DNA of 25,428 nt from Bacillota bacterium. Its GTDB lineage: Bacteria; Bacillota; Clostridia; Peptostreptococcales; Anaerovoracaceae. The notes below the pieces were generated by a model, which saw nothing but the letters and a program-made list of their open reading frames with translations, searched no databases and was not told the DNA's origin. Both the position numbers and the translations under genes were made by a program. Numbering within the stretch: position 1 is the stretch's first letter; each line of letters starts with the position of its first letter. Positions 1-6,920 of this stretch are shown in pieces. The stretch is from contig JAFWDF010000067.1 of assembly GCA_017534025.1 (NCBI GenBank), positions 1 to 25,428 of the forward strand, in the 5' to 3' direction.

Positions 1-120
1 AAAATAGACAAATTCATAAAAGATATAATAATCTATTATTTAGTTTGATGTTTAAGGTTTTGTTTTGATAAATATTTTACAACTTCAAGGATGCAAATTC
101 AATGATGATTTTTAATGTTT

Positions 121-151
121 AAAAATAAAAAAAGCCCGGCCGAAGCCGGGC
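121..151 (-). terminator. Intrinsic terminator of the AhpD-like gene
   Basis: Read on the minus strand, GCCCGGC, loop TTCG, GCCGGGC (134-151) forms a perfect 7-bp GC stem closed by a stable UUCG tetraloop. A T-rich run (121-133) follows. It lies 47 bases after the stop codon of the AhpD-like gene. The stretch 1-120 beyond it is AT-rich and shows no gene. Confidence 0.9.
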
Positions 152-197
152 ATCGGGAGCTGAGTGCTCCTGTTATTCAATTTTCGTGAACCAGCGA

Positions 198-545
198 TCA
201 GTCAAAATCGTGTTCGAATTCGTCTACTGCCGCCTTCAGAACGGTAGCGGAATAAGCCAGGCTAGGGCCGCCGCCCATAGCGATAGCGATCTCAGCAGCT
301 GCGAGGATTTCGTCTCTCTTAGCGCCTGCCTTATATGCGCCGTTTACATGAACACAGATGCAGTATTTGCAGCGCTTTTCAACCGCTAAACCAACTGCTA
401 CGAGTTCTCTCATCTTCGGTTCGATGGCCAGGCCGGCACCGCCGTCCAGTGCCATGAATTTGTCAACAAAAGCGCCGTCCATTTCAGCTACTTCGCCAAC
501 GCCTGCCATGAATTCATTCAGAATTCCTCTTACATCGATGTCCAT
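198..545 (-). CDS. Carboxymuconolactone decarboxylase-like (AhpD-fold) protein
   Basis: Small protein of 115 aa in the carboxymuconolactone decarboxylase/AhpD superfamily. Family members are usually small all-helical oligomers; AhpD-type members use a CxxC pair for peroxide or disulfide chemistry. Seen here: a conserved block ending in RCKYCICVHVNGA, with Cys59 and Cys62 as the CxxC, an extra Cys64, and His66 in the position typical of the family. Glu56 precedes the first Cys. I chose the ATG at 545 because GGAGGT sits just upstream; a longer reading from 560 would start inside that ribosome binding site. It has its own promoter (631-659) and terminator and is divergent from the thioesterase at 801. 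Substrate is unknown. A redox or peroxidase role is inferred only from the CxxC-H motif. Confidence 0.88.
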   Translation of the reverse strand: MDIDVRGILNEFMAGVGEVAEMDGAFVDKFMALDGGAGLAIEPKMRELVAVGLAVEKRCKYCICVHVNGAYKAGAKRDEILAAAEIAIAMGGGPSLAYSATVLKAAVDEFEHDFD

Positions 546-630
546 TGGTCTTACCTCCATTAATTAACATTCTTGCAATGCCGAATCCGGCCGTTTCAGA
601 AAACCGCGATGCAGCATATCTGTATTTATT

Positions 631-659
631 ATTATACTTTATCATGCCAGTCAGCACAA
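631..659 (-). promoter_or_regulatory. Sigma-A-type promoter for the AhpD-like gene
   Basis: On the minus strand, TTGTGC (654-659), a 17-base spacer and a perfect TATAAT (631-636). This would start transcription about 80 bases before the gene. The -35 matches only TTG of the consensus; the -10 is exact. Confidence 0.6.
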
Positions 660-713
660 GAAAAAAAGCTTACTCCGCCCGGCGGCGCTCTGCAACTGTA
701 ATATCAATATTCC

Positions 714-742
714 TTGAACTATCAGCATGCAAATGATAGAAT
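714..742 (+). promoter_or_regulatory. Promoter with embedded inverted repeat, for the thioesterase
   Basis: TTGAAC (714-719), a 17-base spacer and TAGAAT (737-742) form a good sigma-A-type promoter 59 bases before the thioesterase gene. An inverted repeat, CTATCA (719-724) and TGATAG (734-739) with 9 bases between, overlaps the end of the -35, the spacer and the -10. That is where a repressor operator would sit. The binding protein is unknown. Confidence 0.55.
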
Positions 743-800
743 GCAATTGTATATATGAAATACACTTTGCCCAAAATCAAATTTTATTCAGGAGGACCAC

Positions 801-1283
801 ATGGCTGTTCAGAGATATATTAGAGAAAAAGATCCGGAAATCAACAAATACTTTTCCAAATGTTTTGTCTGCGGAGATGCCAATCCGTACGGGCTGCATC
901 TGACCAACACGTACGAGGACGGGCGTTCCCATGTGGAAGGACGGCCGGGACTCGCCCAGATGGGACTCTGTACCGGCGGGGACAACGGCCTGATGCACGG
1001 CGGTTTTTCCATGATGATGCTGGATGAAGCGTTTTATTACGTATGCCGTGCCGGACTGGGCCTGGACGTGGTGACCATTTTCCTGAATTCCAGATTTAAG
1101 AGTCCGGCAATTCTCGGACACAAACTGGCAGCGGAAGCCTGGCTCACCAAACGGGACGGGAAGAAAATATTCATGGACGGGCAGATCATCGATATGGATA
1201 ATGATAATAAAGTGGTCATTGAAGCGGACGCCATGTATATGTCCATTGATCTGGACAATTTCCTCAAAGTATCGGAAAGCTGA
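801..1283 (+). CDS. PaaI-type hotdog-fold thioesterase
   Basis: Predicted acyl-CoA thioesterase of 160 aa with a single hotdog domain. It carries the motif CFVCGDANPYGLHL near residues 21-34, typical of a PaaI/YbgC-like subgroup, and the HGG triplet near residue 67 that starts the central hotdog helix. The following MMMLDEAFYY supplies the acidic residue used in this fold. Such enzymes hydrolyse acyl-CoA to acid plus CoA; the acyl group cannot be told from sequence. The start is firm: GGAGGA lies 5 bases before the ATG. It stands alone on the plus strand, with its own promoter and a bidirectional terminator shared with the convergent EamA transporter. A second, unrelated PaaI-like protein lies at 14471-14926. 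Confidence 0.85.
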   Translation: MAVQRYIREKDPEINKYFSKCFVCGDANPYGLHLTNTYEDGRSHVEGRPGLAQMGLCTGGDNGLMHGGFSMMMLDEAFYYVCRAGLGLDVVTIFLNSRFKSPAILGHKLAAEAWLTKRDGKKIFMDGQIIDMDNDNKVVIEADAMYMSIDLDNFLKVSES

Positions 1284-1324
1284 AAATTATTCCCCTGGCC
1301 GATTACTATCAATAAAGCCCAAAA

Positions 1325-1374
1325 CACCATCCCCGCTCACATGCAGTGTGCGCCGGATGGTGCTTTTCTTTTTT
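1325..1374. terminator. Bidirectional terminator between convergent genes
   Basis: CACCATCC (1325-1332) pairs with GGATGGTG (1355-1362), and a small CACAT/GTGTG hairpin sits inside the loop (1338-1350). A T-rich run follows on the plus strand (1364-1374), and AAAA (1321-1324) gives TTTT on the minus strand. It can stop both the thioesterase and the EamA transporter transcripts. Confidence 0.85.
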
Positions 1375-1392
1375 ATCTTATTTATCGCGCAA

Positions 1393-2304
1393 TCACAGGG
1401 CTTCTTCCGCTGAATCGGTCTGTACTTCCGCCTTCTTCCCCGGCAGCTGTGCCAGTACGGAAGCACTGAACATGAGTGTACATCCGAGCAGTTCCCGGCC
1501 GGTCATGGTCTGGTGCAGGATGACCCAGCCCGCCAGCACGGAGAAAACTGCCTCCAATGACATGATAATACTGGCTGCGGCAGGATTCACATACTTCTGC
1601 CCCACGATCTGCAGCGTATAGGCAACGCCGCAGGACAGCACACCGGCATACAGCAGCGGAATCAGAGCTGCCTGCATCTGCGCAGCCGTCGGATGTTCCA
1701 GCAGAAGCATCGGAAGGACCGAAAGGGTTCCGCAGGTAAAAAACTGAATGCAGGACATCATGACATTATCCGACCGGACGCAGAAATAGTCCACACACAG
1801 AATATGACAGCTGAATGCGAAGGCGCACAGCACCATCAGCGCATCACCGCGGCTCAGATACAATCCGCCGGTCATGCAGAGCAAATACAGACCGATCACG
1901 GCAATGGCGACCGCCACCCAGATCCGCAGGCCGCATTTATTACCGAGGAAAATCGAGAAGACCGGCACGCACACGATGTACAGAGCGGTAATGAATCCCG
2001 CCTTTCCGACCGTCGTATACAGCAGGCCAACCTGCTGCAGACTGCTGGCGGTAAACAGCAGCGTACCGCAGACGATTCCTCCGATCACAGTCGCTTTCAG
2101 GGATACGGCTTCCCGCTGCGCATCCGTCTTTCCGCGGTTAATAAACCAGACCACCGGGATGAGCACTGCGCTGCCGATAAAGGAGCGGATGCCGTTGAAA
2201 GAGAACGCCCCCAGTGTTTCGCCGCCTACCTGCTGCGCCACAAAGGCCACACCCCAGATAAATGCGGTCAGTAATAATGCAAATGTTCCACGTAATGATT
2301 TCAT
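1393..2304 (-). CDS. EamA/DMT-family transporter
   Basis: Integral membrane protein of 303 aa in the drug/metabolite transporter superfamily, EamA type. These proteins export or exchange amino acids, metabolites or drugs. It opens with LLLTAFIWGVAFVAQQ, the usual start of the first EamA repeat. About ten hydrophobic segments follow, arranged as two repeats (roughly residues 5-145 and 155-290), with the second repeat containing AASIIMSLEAVFSVLAGW. The C-terminal tail is short and charged. The ATG at 2304 has no convincing Shine-Dalgarno; the nearest purine run, GGAA, is about 14 bases away. It lies just after the terminator of the ABC importer, and I see no clear promoter of its own, so its transcription may depend on read-through. 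Substrate is unknown. Confidence 0.88.
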   Translation of the reverse strand: MKSLRGTFALLLTAFIWGVAFVAQQVGGETLGAFSFNGIRSFIGSAVLIPVVWFINRGKTDAQREAVSLKATVIGGIVCGTLLFTASSLQQVGLLYTTVGKAGFITALYIVCVPVFSIFLGNKCGLRIWVAVAIAVIGLYLLCMTGGLYLSRGDALMVLCAFAFSCHILCVDYFCVRSDNVMMSCIQFFTCGTLSVLPMLLLEHPTAAQMQAALIPLLYAGVLSCGVAYTLQIVGQKYVNPAAASIIMSLEAVFSVLAGWVILHQTMTGRELLGCTLMFSASVLAQLPGKKAEVQTDSAEEAL

Positions 2305-2328
2305 ATGAATTAATAATTCCGGTTTTCA

Positions 2329-2377
2329 AAAAACCACCCGGCCGGACGGCTCTGCGCCGTACAGTCTGGTGGTTTTT
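2329..2377 (-). terminator. Terminator of the amino-acid ABC importer operon
   Basis: On the minus strand AAAAACCACC (2368-2377) pairs with GGTGGTTTTT (2329-2338). A smaller ACGG/CCGT stem sits inside, and a T-run is part of the 3' arm. It lies 11 bases after the ATPase stop codon. Confidence 0.85.
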
Positions 2378-2388
2378 ATTGCCATTAT

Positions 2389-3147
2389 TTACAGGATGCT
2401 TGCCAGGAACTGGCGTGCCTTGTCGGTCTTCGGATTGGTGAAAAGTTCATCCGGTGTACCGGTTTCCAGGATCGCTCCGTCCGCCATGAAGATTACCTTG
2501 TCGGCCACTTCTCTGGCGAAGCCCATTTCATGGCTGACTACCATCATGGTCATACCCTGGGTAGCCAGGTCCTTCATAACATTGAGTACTTCCCCTACCA
2601 GCTCGGGATCCAGCGCCGAAGTCGGTTCGTCAAAGAGCATGATTTCCGGTTCCATTGCCAGTGCGCGGGCGATGGCCACACGCTGCTGCTGGCCGCCGGA
2701 CAGCTTGCTCGGATAGAAATCCACTTTATCGCTGAGGCCTACTCTGTTGATCAGGTTCAGTGCAATCTCATTGGCTTCCTCTTCCGATTTCCCCAGAACA
2801 TTCATTGGCGCCAGCGTAACGTTGCCCAGTACCGTCTTGTTCGGGAACAGGTTGAAACGCTGAAAAACCATTCCCATTTCCAGCAGCTTCTGCTTATATC
2901 TGGAAGCTTCCATCTGTTCGACTACCTTGCTGTCCTCACGGTGGATAAACAGCTCGTCATCGAGGAAGATCTTGCCGCTGGTAAAATCCTCCAGCGTGAT
3001 CAGGCTTCGGAGCAGTGTCGATTTTCCGGCACCGGAAGGGCCGATGATAACCCACACTTCTCCCTGTTCGATCTCCATGTTAATGTCCTTGAGGACCTGC
3101 AGATCGCCGTAAAAATTATTCAGATTCTCCGTACGTATGATTGACAT
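2389..3147 (-). CDS. Polar amino-acid ABC transporter, ATP-binding protein (GlnQ-like)
   Basis: ATPase of 252 aa that powers import of a polar amino acid together with the permease and binding protein upstream. All ABC motifs are intact in order: Walker A GPSGAGKST (about residues 36-44), a Q-loop near MGMVFQRFNLFP, signature LSGGQQQRVAIARAL, Walker B EIMLFDEPTSALDP, and the H-loop VVSHEMGFA. Length and wording match the GlnQ/HisP/ArtP group. Unlike most members, it has a small insertion of about 10 residues between DELFIHREDSKVVEQMEAS and the Q-loop. AAAGGAGG lies 9 bases before the ATG. It is the last gene of the operon, 15 bases after the permease. Which amino acid is carried cannot be read from the ATPase. 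Confidence 0.95.
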   Translation of the reverse strand: MSIIRTENLNNFYGDLQVLKDINMEIEQGEVWVIIGPSGAGKSTLLRSLITLEDFTSGKIFLDDELFIHREDSKVVEQMEASRYKQKLLEMGMVFQRFNLFPNKTVLGNVTLAPMNVLGKSEEEANEIALNLINRVGLSDKVDFYPSKLSGGQQQRVAIARALAMEPEIMLFDEPTSALDPELVGEVLNVMKDLATQGMTMMVVSHEMGFAREVADKVIFMADGAILETGTPDELFTNPKTDKARQFLASIL

Positions 3148-3162
3148 AGTCCGTTCCCTCCT

Positions 3163-3822
3163 TTACTCACGTTCTTCCATCTTCGCTTCAATACGGTTGA
3201 ATACAAACGTAAAGAACGCTGTGATGATCAGGTAAATGATCATCGCCGGGATGTATACCAGCGTCGTCGCGTCCGACGAAGAAATGGAACGGGTAACCTT
3301 TGTCAGGTCGGCCAGAGCGATAATCGACACCAGGGATGCGTCTTTCAGCATCATGATGAATTCGTTGCCGATCGGCGGAACCAGACGGCGGATCGACTGA
3401 GGGATGATCAGCAGGCGCATGGTCTGTCCGTGGGACAGTCCCAGCACCTTCGCCGCTTCAAACTGTCCGCTGTCAATGGACTGTATCGCGGCACGGACGA
3501 TCTCCGCGCAGTAGGCGGCACTGTTCAGCGAATACGCGATAAATGCTGCAAGAAAACGGTTGTTGATGGTCAGGACCGGACTGAGCAGAGGCAGTGCGTA
3601 ATAAATAAAGTACAGCTGCATCAGCAGCGGTGTTCCACGGAAAAAGAAGATGTAAGCGGAGCAGATTTTACTGATGATAATGTTCCGGCTCATCTTGCCC
3701 AAAGCGAGAAAGAAACTGAAAATGAGACCGGCGACGGTGGCGCAGATCGTCAGGGCGATGGTAATTTTCGCACCATTCAGCAGAGCGGGCATCCAGCTTA
3801 ACATATGCTGTAGGGTGTCCAT
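3163..3822 (-). CDS. Polar amino-acid ABC transporter, permease (HisMQ/GlnP family)
   Basis: Membrane permease of 219 aa for an amino-acid ABC importer. The HisMQ-type signature FRGTPLLMQL is near residues 61-70. The cytoplasmic coupling helix (EAA motif) is GQFEAAKVLGLSHGQTMRLLIIPQ near residues 119-142, written here only to place it. About five hydrophobic segments fit the family. Only one permease gene is present, so it probably acts as a homodimer. The start at 3822 has AGGAGG 9 bases upstream. A hairpin terminator (3848-3880) separates it from the binding-protein gene, as is common where the binding protein is needed in excess. It is followed 15 bases later by the ATPase. Confidence 0.94.
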   Translation of the reverse strand: MDTLQHMLSWMPALLNGAKITIALTICATVAGLIFSFFLALGKMSRNIIISKICSAYIFFFRGTPLLMQLYFIYYALPLLSPVLTINNRFLAAFIAYSLNSAAYCAEIVRAAIQSIDSGQFEAAKVLGLSHGQTMRLLIIPQSIRRLVPPIGNEFIMMLKDASLVSIIALADLTKVTRSISSSDATTLVYIPAMIIYLIITAFFTFVFNRIEAKMEERE

Positions 3823-3847
3823 AAAGGGGATTCCTCCTGAATATCAG

Positions 3848-3880
3848 AAAAAGGAACGCCGAGCGGAAGCACGGCGTTCC
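3848..3880 (-). terminator. Partial terminator between binding protein and permease genes
   Basis: GGAACGCCG and CGGCGTTCC (3853-3861 and 3872-3880) form a perfect 9-bp stem with a 10-base loop, followed on the minus strand by TTTTT (3848-3852). It lies inside the importer operon. It probably lowers transcription of the permease and ATPase relative to the binding protein and protects the 3' end of the binding-protein mRNA. Confidence 0.8.
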
Positions 3881-3919
3881 GTGATTACTTTGAAACTATA
3901 ACTGGTAAAAGTCCTTTGG

Positions 3920-4741
3920 TTATCTCAGGCCAGCTGTGATGTCAGATCCGAAGTACTTTTCAGCGATCTTTGCAGTAGTGCCGTCTGCAGCCAGAGCGTC
4001 CAGAGCTTCTTCTACCTTTTCGCAGAGCGGATCATTGCCCTTCTTGAAAGTGATGCCGAGCGGTTCAGCGTCTTCGCCTTCCCAGACAACATTGTACTTG
4101 GATTCATCTTCGCCCAGATAGTAAGCAGCTACTACGGAGTCAACCAGAACACCGTCTACACGGCCGGACTTCAGTTCATCGAAGCAGTTGATGATCTTGT
4201 CGTACTGCATGATGTCGCAGCCGGTATCGTGATCCTGCAGATAGATGTCAGAAGTGGTTTCTGCCTGTACGCCGATGCTCTTTCCGGCCAGGTTATCCAG
4301 ACCGGTGATGTCGGAATCCGCCGGAACCAGCAGTTCGATGCGGTTCTGTACATACGGTTTGCTCATCAGGTAGTTCTGCTGTCTTTCCGGAATGATGGAG
4401 CAGGAAGAACATACCATGTCATACTTGTCGGAATCCAGACCGGCAAAGATGCCGTCCCAGGCTACGTCCACGTATTCCACTTCCATGCCGAGATATTCCG
4501 CAATCGCCTTGGAGAGCTCTACGTCGAAACCGATCGGAGTGGTGCCGTCCGTATCAAAGTATTCCATCGGAGGATAGCCGATTTCCATACCTACCTGGAG
4601 AACACCGTCTTTCAGAGTCAGGGAACCGGAGTCCGCTGCATCTGAGGATGTGTTGTTTGCCGGTGCGGAGCCGCCGCATGCCGCAAAAGCGAATACCATG
4701 GCTGCCGTCATAACCAGCGCGAGTACTTTTTTAATTTTCAT
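3920..4741 (-). CDS. Amino-acid ABC transporter substrate-binding lipoprotein
   Basis: Extracytoplasmic solute-binding lipoprotein of 273 aa, family 3 (SBP_bac_3), which catches a polar amino acid and hands it to the permease. The N-terminus has KIKK, a hydrophobic stretch and the lipobox FAAC, so Cys22 should be lipidated. A short Ala/Asn/Ser linker follows. The body begins LKDGVLQVGMEIGYPPMEY and contains GFDVELSKAIAEYLG and DKYDMVCSSCSI, standard for the family. The ligand cannot be assigned; family relatives bind Gln, Glu, His, Arg, Lys or cystine. GAGAGGG lies 7 bases before the ATG. The start codon directly abuts the stop codon of a 17-codon upstream ORF (4742-4795), suggesting translational coupling. 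Confidence 0.94.
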   Translation of the reverse strand: MKIKKVLALVMTAAMVFAFAACGGSAPANNTSSDAADSGSLTLKDGVLQVGMEIGYPPMEYFDTDGTTPIGFDVELSKAIAEYLGMEVEYVDVAWDGIFAGLDSDKYDMVCSSCSIIPERQQNYLMSKPYVQNRIELLVPADSDITGLDNLAGKSIGVQAETTSDIYLQDHDTGCDIMQYDKIINCFDELKSGRVDGVLVDSVVAAYYLGEDESKYNVVWEGEDAEPLGITFKKGNDPLCEKVEEALDALAADGTTAKIAEKYFGSDITAGLR

Positions 4742-4795
4742 TCACTTACCCTCTCTTTCCGACCGGCCACTGCCGTGAACCGACCGGCTTTTCAT
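4742..4795 (-). CDS. Possible leader peptide ahead of the importer operon
   Basis: A 17-codon ORF, MKSRSVHGSGRSEREGK, lies in the leader of the importer operon. A strong AGGAAGG lies 7 bases before its ATG. Its TGA stop is followed immediately by the ATG of the binding protein. It is rich in Arg, Lys, Ser and Gly (three Arg, two Lys and one His in 17). It lies just downstream of a terminator-like hairpin (4811-4840). This is the arrangement of a regulatory leader or translational coupling ORF, but no experiment or homology supports expression. A 9-bp direct repeat, CCGACCGGC on the plus strand at 4759-4767 and 4780-4788, lies within it. Confidence 0.4.
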   Translation of the reverse strand: MKSRSVHGSGRSEREGK

Positions 4796-4810
4796 TAAAA
4801 AACCTTCCTG

Positions 4811-4840
4811 AAAAAAAGAGCCTTTCCGGCGTCTTTTTTC
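4811..4840 (-). terminator. Terminator-like hairpin in the importer leader
   Basis: On the minus strand AAGA, bulged C, GCC, loop GGAAA, GGC, TCTT, followed by a T-run (4811-4817). The stem is weak (only three GC pairs at the top) but A/T pairing extends it at the base. It may end transcripts from the membrane-protein gene at 4958. The best visible promoter for the importer lies upstream of it, however, so it may instead act as an attenuator for the importer. Confidence 0.5.
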
Positions 4841-4857
4841 TTAAAAACTATAATAAA

Positions 4858-4886
4858 AAAATACTTCTTTTTGGTTGAAAAGTCAA
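4858..4886 (-). promoter_or_regulatory. Putative promoter of the amino-acid importer operon
   Basis: On the minus strand TTGACT (4881-4886), a 17-base spacer and TATTTT (4858-4863). The -35 is strong and overlaps a small inverted repeat, GTTGA/TCAAC (4874-4887). The predicted start near 4851 gives a leader of about 110 bases containing the hairpin and the 17-codon ORF. Confidence 0.45.
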
Positions 4887-4957
4887 CATTTATATACAAA
4901 TTGAAACAAATAAAACAATATGCCGCAGGCCTTGCTCATTCCACTTCCATAATCGAA

Positions 4958-5494
4958 TCAGTAATACCGGATAATGCGGTTGACGTTATCATAGAATTCA
5001 ATTGTCAGATTCTGCTTTTCCGTGCCCAGTTTTTCCGCCGTTTCCTTATCCAGTGGGAAAATGGTTTCCGCACCGGAAGGATCCGTGCAGTACAGGAGGG
5101 AATCAATCCCCCGCATATGATTCACGACATTGGTTTCGCCTACATAACAATTTCTCATGGAAACGATCTGCGGATCCTTATTCTTATCCATATTGACGCC
5201 AACCATGCTGAAAATTCCAAGTTCCAGGAAAATCAGCGCCATTGCTATGAGAACTCCGTTCGCGCCTTTTTCCGCGCTGCTCAGCTTTCGGCCGGAGGCC
5301 TTTTCACTCCTGATTGCAAAAACAAAAACAGCAATGCAAAGCAGCCCCACCACCGTTGTAACAATATTAAACCTGGTCAGCCCCTCCAGGGACCCTTCTC
5401 CCACCAGGGGAACCGTGCGGTAAAACAGGACCAACACAACCACCGATCCCAATGACAGGAGCCATTTCAGGACGGCATAAATATTCTTGGACAT
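4958..5494 (-). CDS. Hypothetical membrane protein with three predicted helices
   Basis: I do not recognise a family. The protein has 178 aa if started at the ATG at 5494, which has AAAGGA upstream; an upstream in-frame ATG at 5533 lacks a good site. Three hydrophobic segments lie near residues 9-29, 42-61 and 79-100. About 78 mostly polar residues follow and should be on one side of the membrane. The stretch between the second and third segments (RSEKASGRKLSSAEKG) is basic, so it is probably cytoplasmic, which would put the C-terminal domain outside. The tail contains two Cys (residues near 116 and 136). It stands alone between the importer leader and the asparaginase, which is divergent from it. 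Confidence 0.7.
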   Translation of the reverse strand: MSKNIYAVLKWLLSLGSVVVLVLFYRTVPLVGEGSLEGLTRFNIVTTVVGLLCIAVFVFAIRSEKASGRKLSSAEKGANGVLIAMALIFLELGIFSMVGVNMDKNKDPQIVSMRNCYVGETNVVNHMRGIDSLLYCTDPSGAETIFPLDKETAEKLGTEKQNLTIEFYDNVNRIIRYY

Positions 5495-5672
5495 TACTAA
5501 ATCCTTTCTGTCATGACGTTTAAAACAAATCATAAAAATGCAAAAAATTTATATTGTATTAAGTATATCATAAATCGTTCGAAATGCATCGGTTTTCTCA
5601 GTATGAATCTGAAATGGCCCGGCTGCCTGCCATCCCTGTGCTGCCGCCTCCTCTGCCGCATTGCGGAAGCGC

Positions 5673-5701
5673 TTGTCCGCGCAGGAAATTTCCAATATAA
5701 T
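5673..5701 (+). promoter_or_regulatory. Promoter of the asparaginase gene
   Basis: TTGTCC (5673-5678), a 17-base spacer and a perfect TATAAT (5696-5701). The predicted start near 5708 leaves a leader of about 43 bases with GGAG before the ATG. The rest of the 5495-5750 gap is AT-rich near the membrane-protein gene and shows no further gene. Confidence 0.6.
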
Positions 5702-5750
5702 AAATGATAAATCAACTGCATATACCTGCCGATAACGGAGAGAAATACGA

Positions 5751-6764
5751 ATGAAAAATATACTTTTAATCAGCACCGGCGGAACGCTGGCCTCGTCCCA
5801 GGCCGAGACCGGTCTGCGGCCGGGCATCGGAGGAAACAGTATTGCCGAACGGTTAAACGGACTGATCCGGGACGCGCAAATCGATGTCAAAGAACTGTTC
5901 CTTCTGGACAGTTCCAACATCCAGCCGGAGGAATGGAGCGAACTGGCTGCCTGTATCCATCAATACAGGAAACAGTATGACGGCATCGTGGTCATTCACG
6001 GAACCGATACCATGGCCTACACGGCTGCCGCCCTTTCCTTCGCGCTCCAGAACATTGAGATTCCTGTCGTGCTGACCGGCAGCCAGGTATCCATTGAGAA
6101 CACCATTGCGGATGCCACGGAAAACTGCCGGGCTGCCCTTCATATGGCAGCCAGCGGCTGTCCCGGCATTTTCGTCGCTTTTAACCGGAAGATCATTACC
6201 GGTACCCGGGCGAGCAAAACCCGTACACGCAGCTTCGATGCCTTTGAAAGCATCGACTTCCCTTACGCCGCCAGAATCAACAGCCGTGGCCTTGTACTGA
6301 ATCCGCGGATTTCCCATGAACGGAAAGGGATCTGTGAACTCCGCAGCAAATTCTGTACCGATATCTTTGTATTAAAACTGTTCCCCGGTATATCGCCGGA
6401 TATCTTCCGCCTCCTGAAAGAAGCCGGTATCCGGGGTGTTTATGTGGAAGGCTTCGGGATCGGCGGCCTGCCGTTCCTGCGCCGCAATATCGCCGGTGCC
6501 ATACAGGAAGCCGTCCGGGACGGCATGGTCGTGGTGATCGGCAGCCAATGCCTCTATGAAGGCTCCGATTATACCGTCTATGAAGTCGGCCGCGAAGCAC
6601 TGGGAAGCGGTGCCATCGCCATCGGAAACATGACGACGGAAGCAGCCGTCGCCAAACTCATGTGGGCCTTCGGGCAATATGACGACCCGGCCATGGTGCG
6701 CGAGATCATGACCGTTAATCTCCTGGATGAAATGGGTGCGCCGGTACCGGATCTGACGGAATAA
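5751..6764 (+). CDS. ansA: Type I (cytoplasmic) L-asparaginase
   Basis: Hydrolyses L-asparagine to aspartate and ammonia in the cytoplasm. The protein has 337 aa, the normal length of AnsA-type enzymes, and no signal peptide. The N-terminal motif LISTGGTLAS holds the nucleophile Thr12. The second motif, VVIHGTDTMAYTA, holds Thr85 and Asp86 of the catalytic set. VVLTGSQ follows, as in the family. The C-terminal domain contains GVYVEGFGIGGLPF, the usual small-domain stretch. GGAG is 8-9 bases upstream of the ATG, and a promoter with exact TATAAT lies just before. It is monocistronic with a bidirectional terminator. Some archaeal-type members act on Gln-tRNA as GatD; the absence of the extra GatD N-terminal domain argues against that here. 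Confidence 0.93.
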   Translation: MKNILLISTGGTLASSQAETGLRPGIGGNSIAERLNGLIRDAQIDVKELFLLDSSNIQPEEWSELAACIHQYRKQYDGIVVIHGTDTMAYTAAALSFALQNIEIPVVLTGSQVSIENTIADATENCRAALHMAASGCPGIFVAFNRKIITGTRASKTRTRSFDAFESIDFPYAARINSRGLVLNPRISHERKGICELRSKFCTDIFVLKLFPGISPDIFRLLKEAGIRGVYVEGFGIGGLPFLRRNIAGAIQEAVRDGMVVVIGSQCLYEGSDYTVYEVGREALGSGAIAIGNMTTEAAVAKLMWAFGQYDDPAMVREIMTVNLLDEMGAPVPDLTE

Positions 6765-6830
6765 TCCGTCCGGATCCCGCCCAACCCGGGTCCTCCCTGT
6801 CCGTCCTTCCCATCCGGTCAGCGTCCAATT

Positions 6831-6885
6831 AAAAAGCTGTGAAAAAGAGCCGTTCCCCGTGCTCTTCTTCACAGCTTCTGTTTTT
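6831..6885. terminator. Strong bidirectional terminator
   Basis: AAGCTGTGAA (6834-6843) pairs with TTCACAGCTT (6868-6877), and an inner AAGAGC/GCTCTT stem (6845-6850, 6861-6866) extends the hairpin. TTTTT (6881-6885) serves the plus strand. AAAAA (6831-6835) serves the minus strand. It separates the convergent asparaginase and lipid-kinase genes. Confidence 0.9.
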
Positions 6886-6920
6886 ATGATGCGGAATAAA
6901 TGGATTCCCCGGACCCGGCC

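Noticed and set aside
1..120. AT-rich start of the window as a gene or origin
   Set aside because: No ORF with coding character, no repeated boxes and no recognisable promoter-gene pair; it is simply flank upstream of the terminator.
4759..4788. CCGACCGGC direct repeat, 21-bp period, as a separate regulatory element
   Set aside because: It lies inside the 17-codon ORF and the repeat is only 9 bp of GC-rich sequence. I mention it there but would not call it a site on its own.
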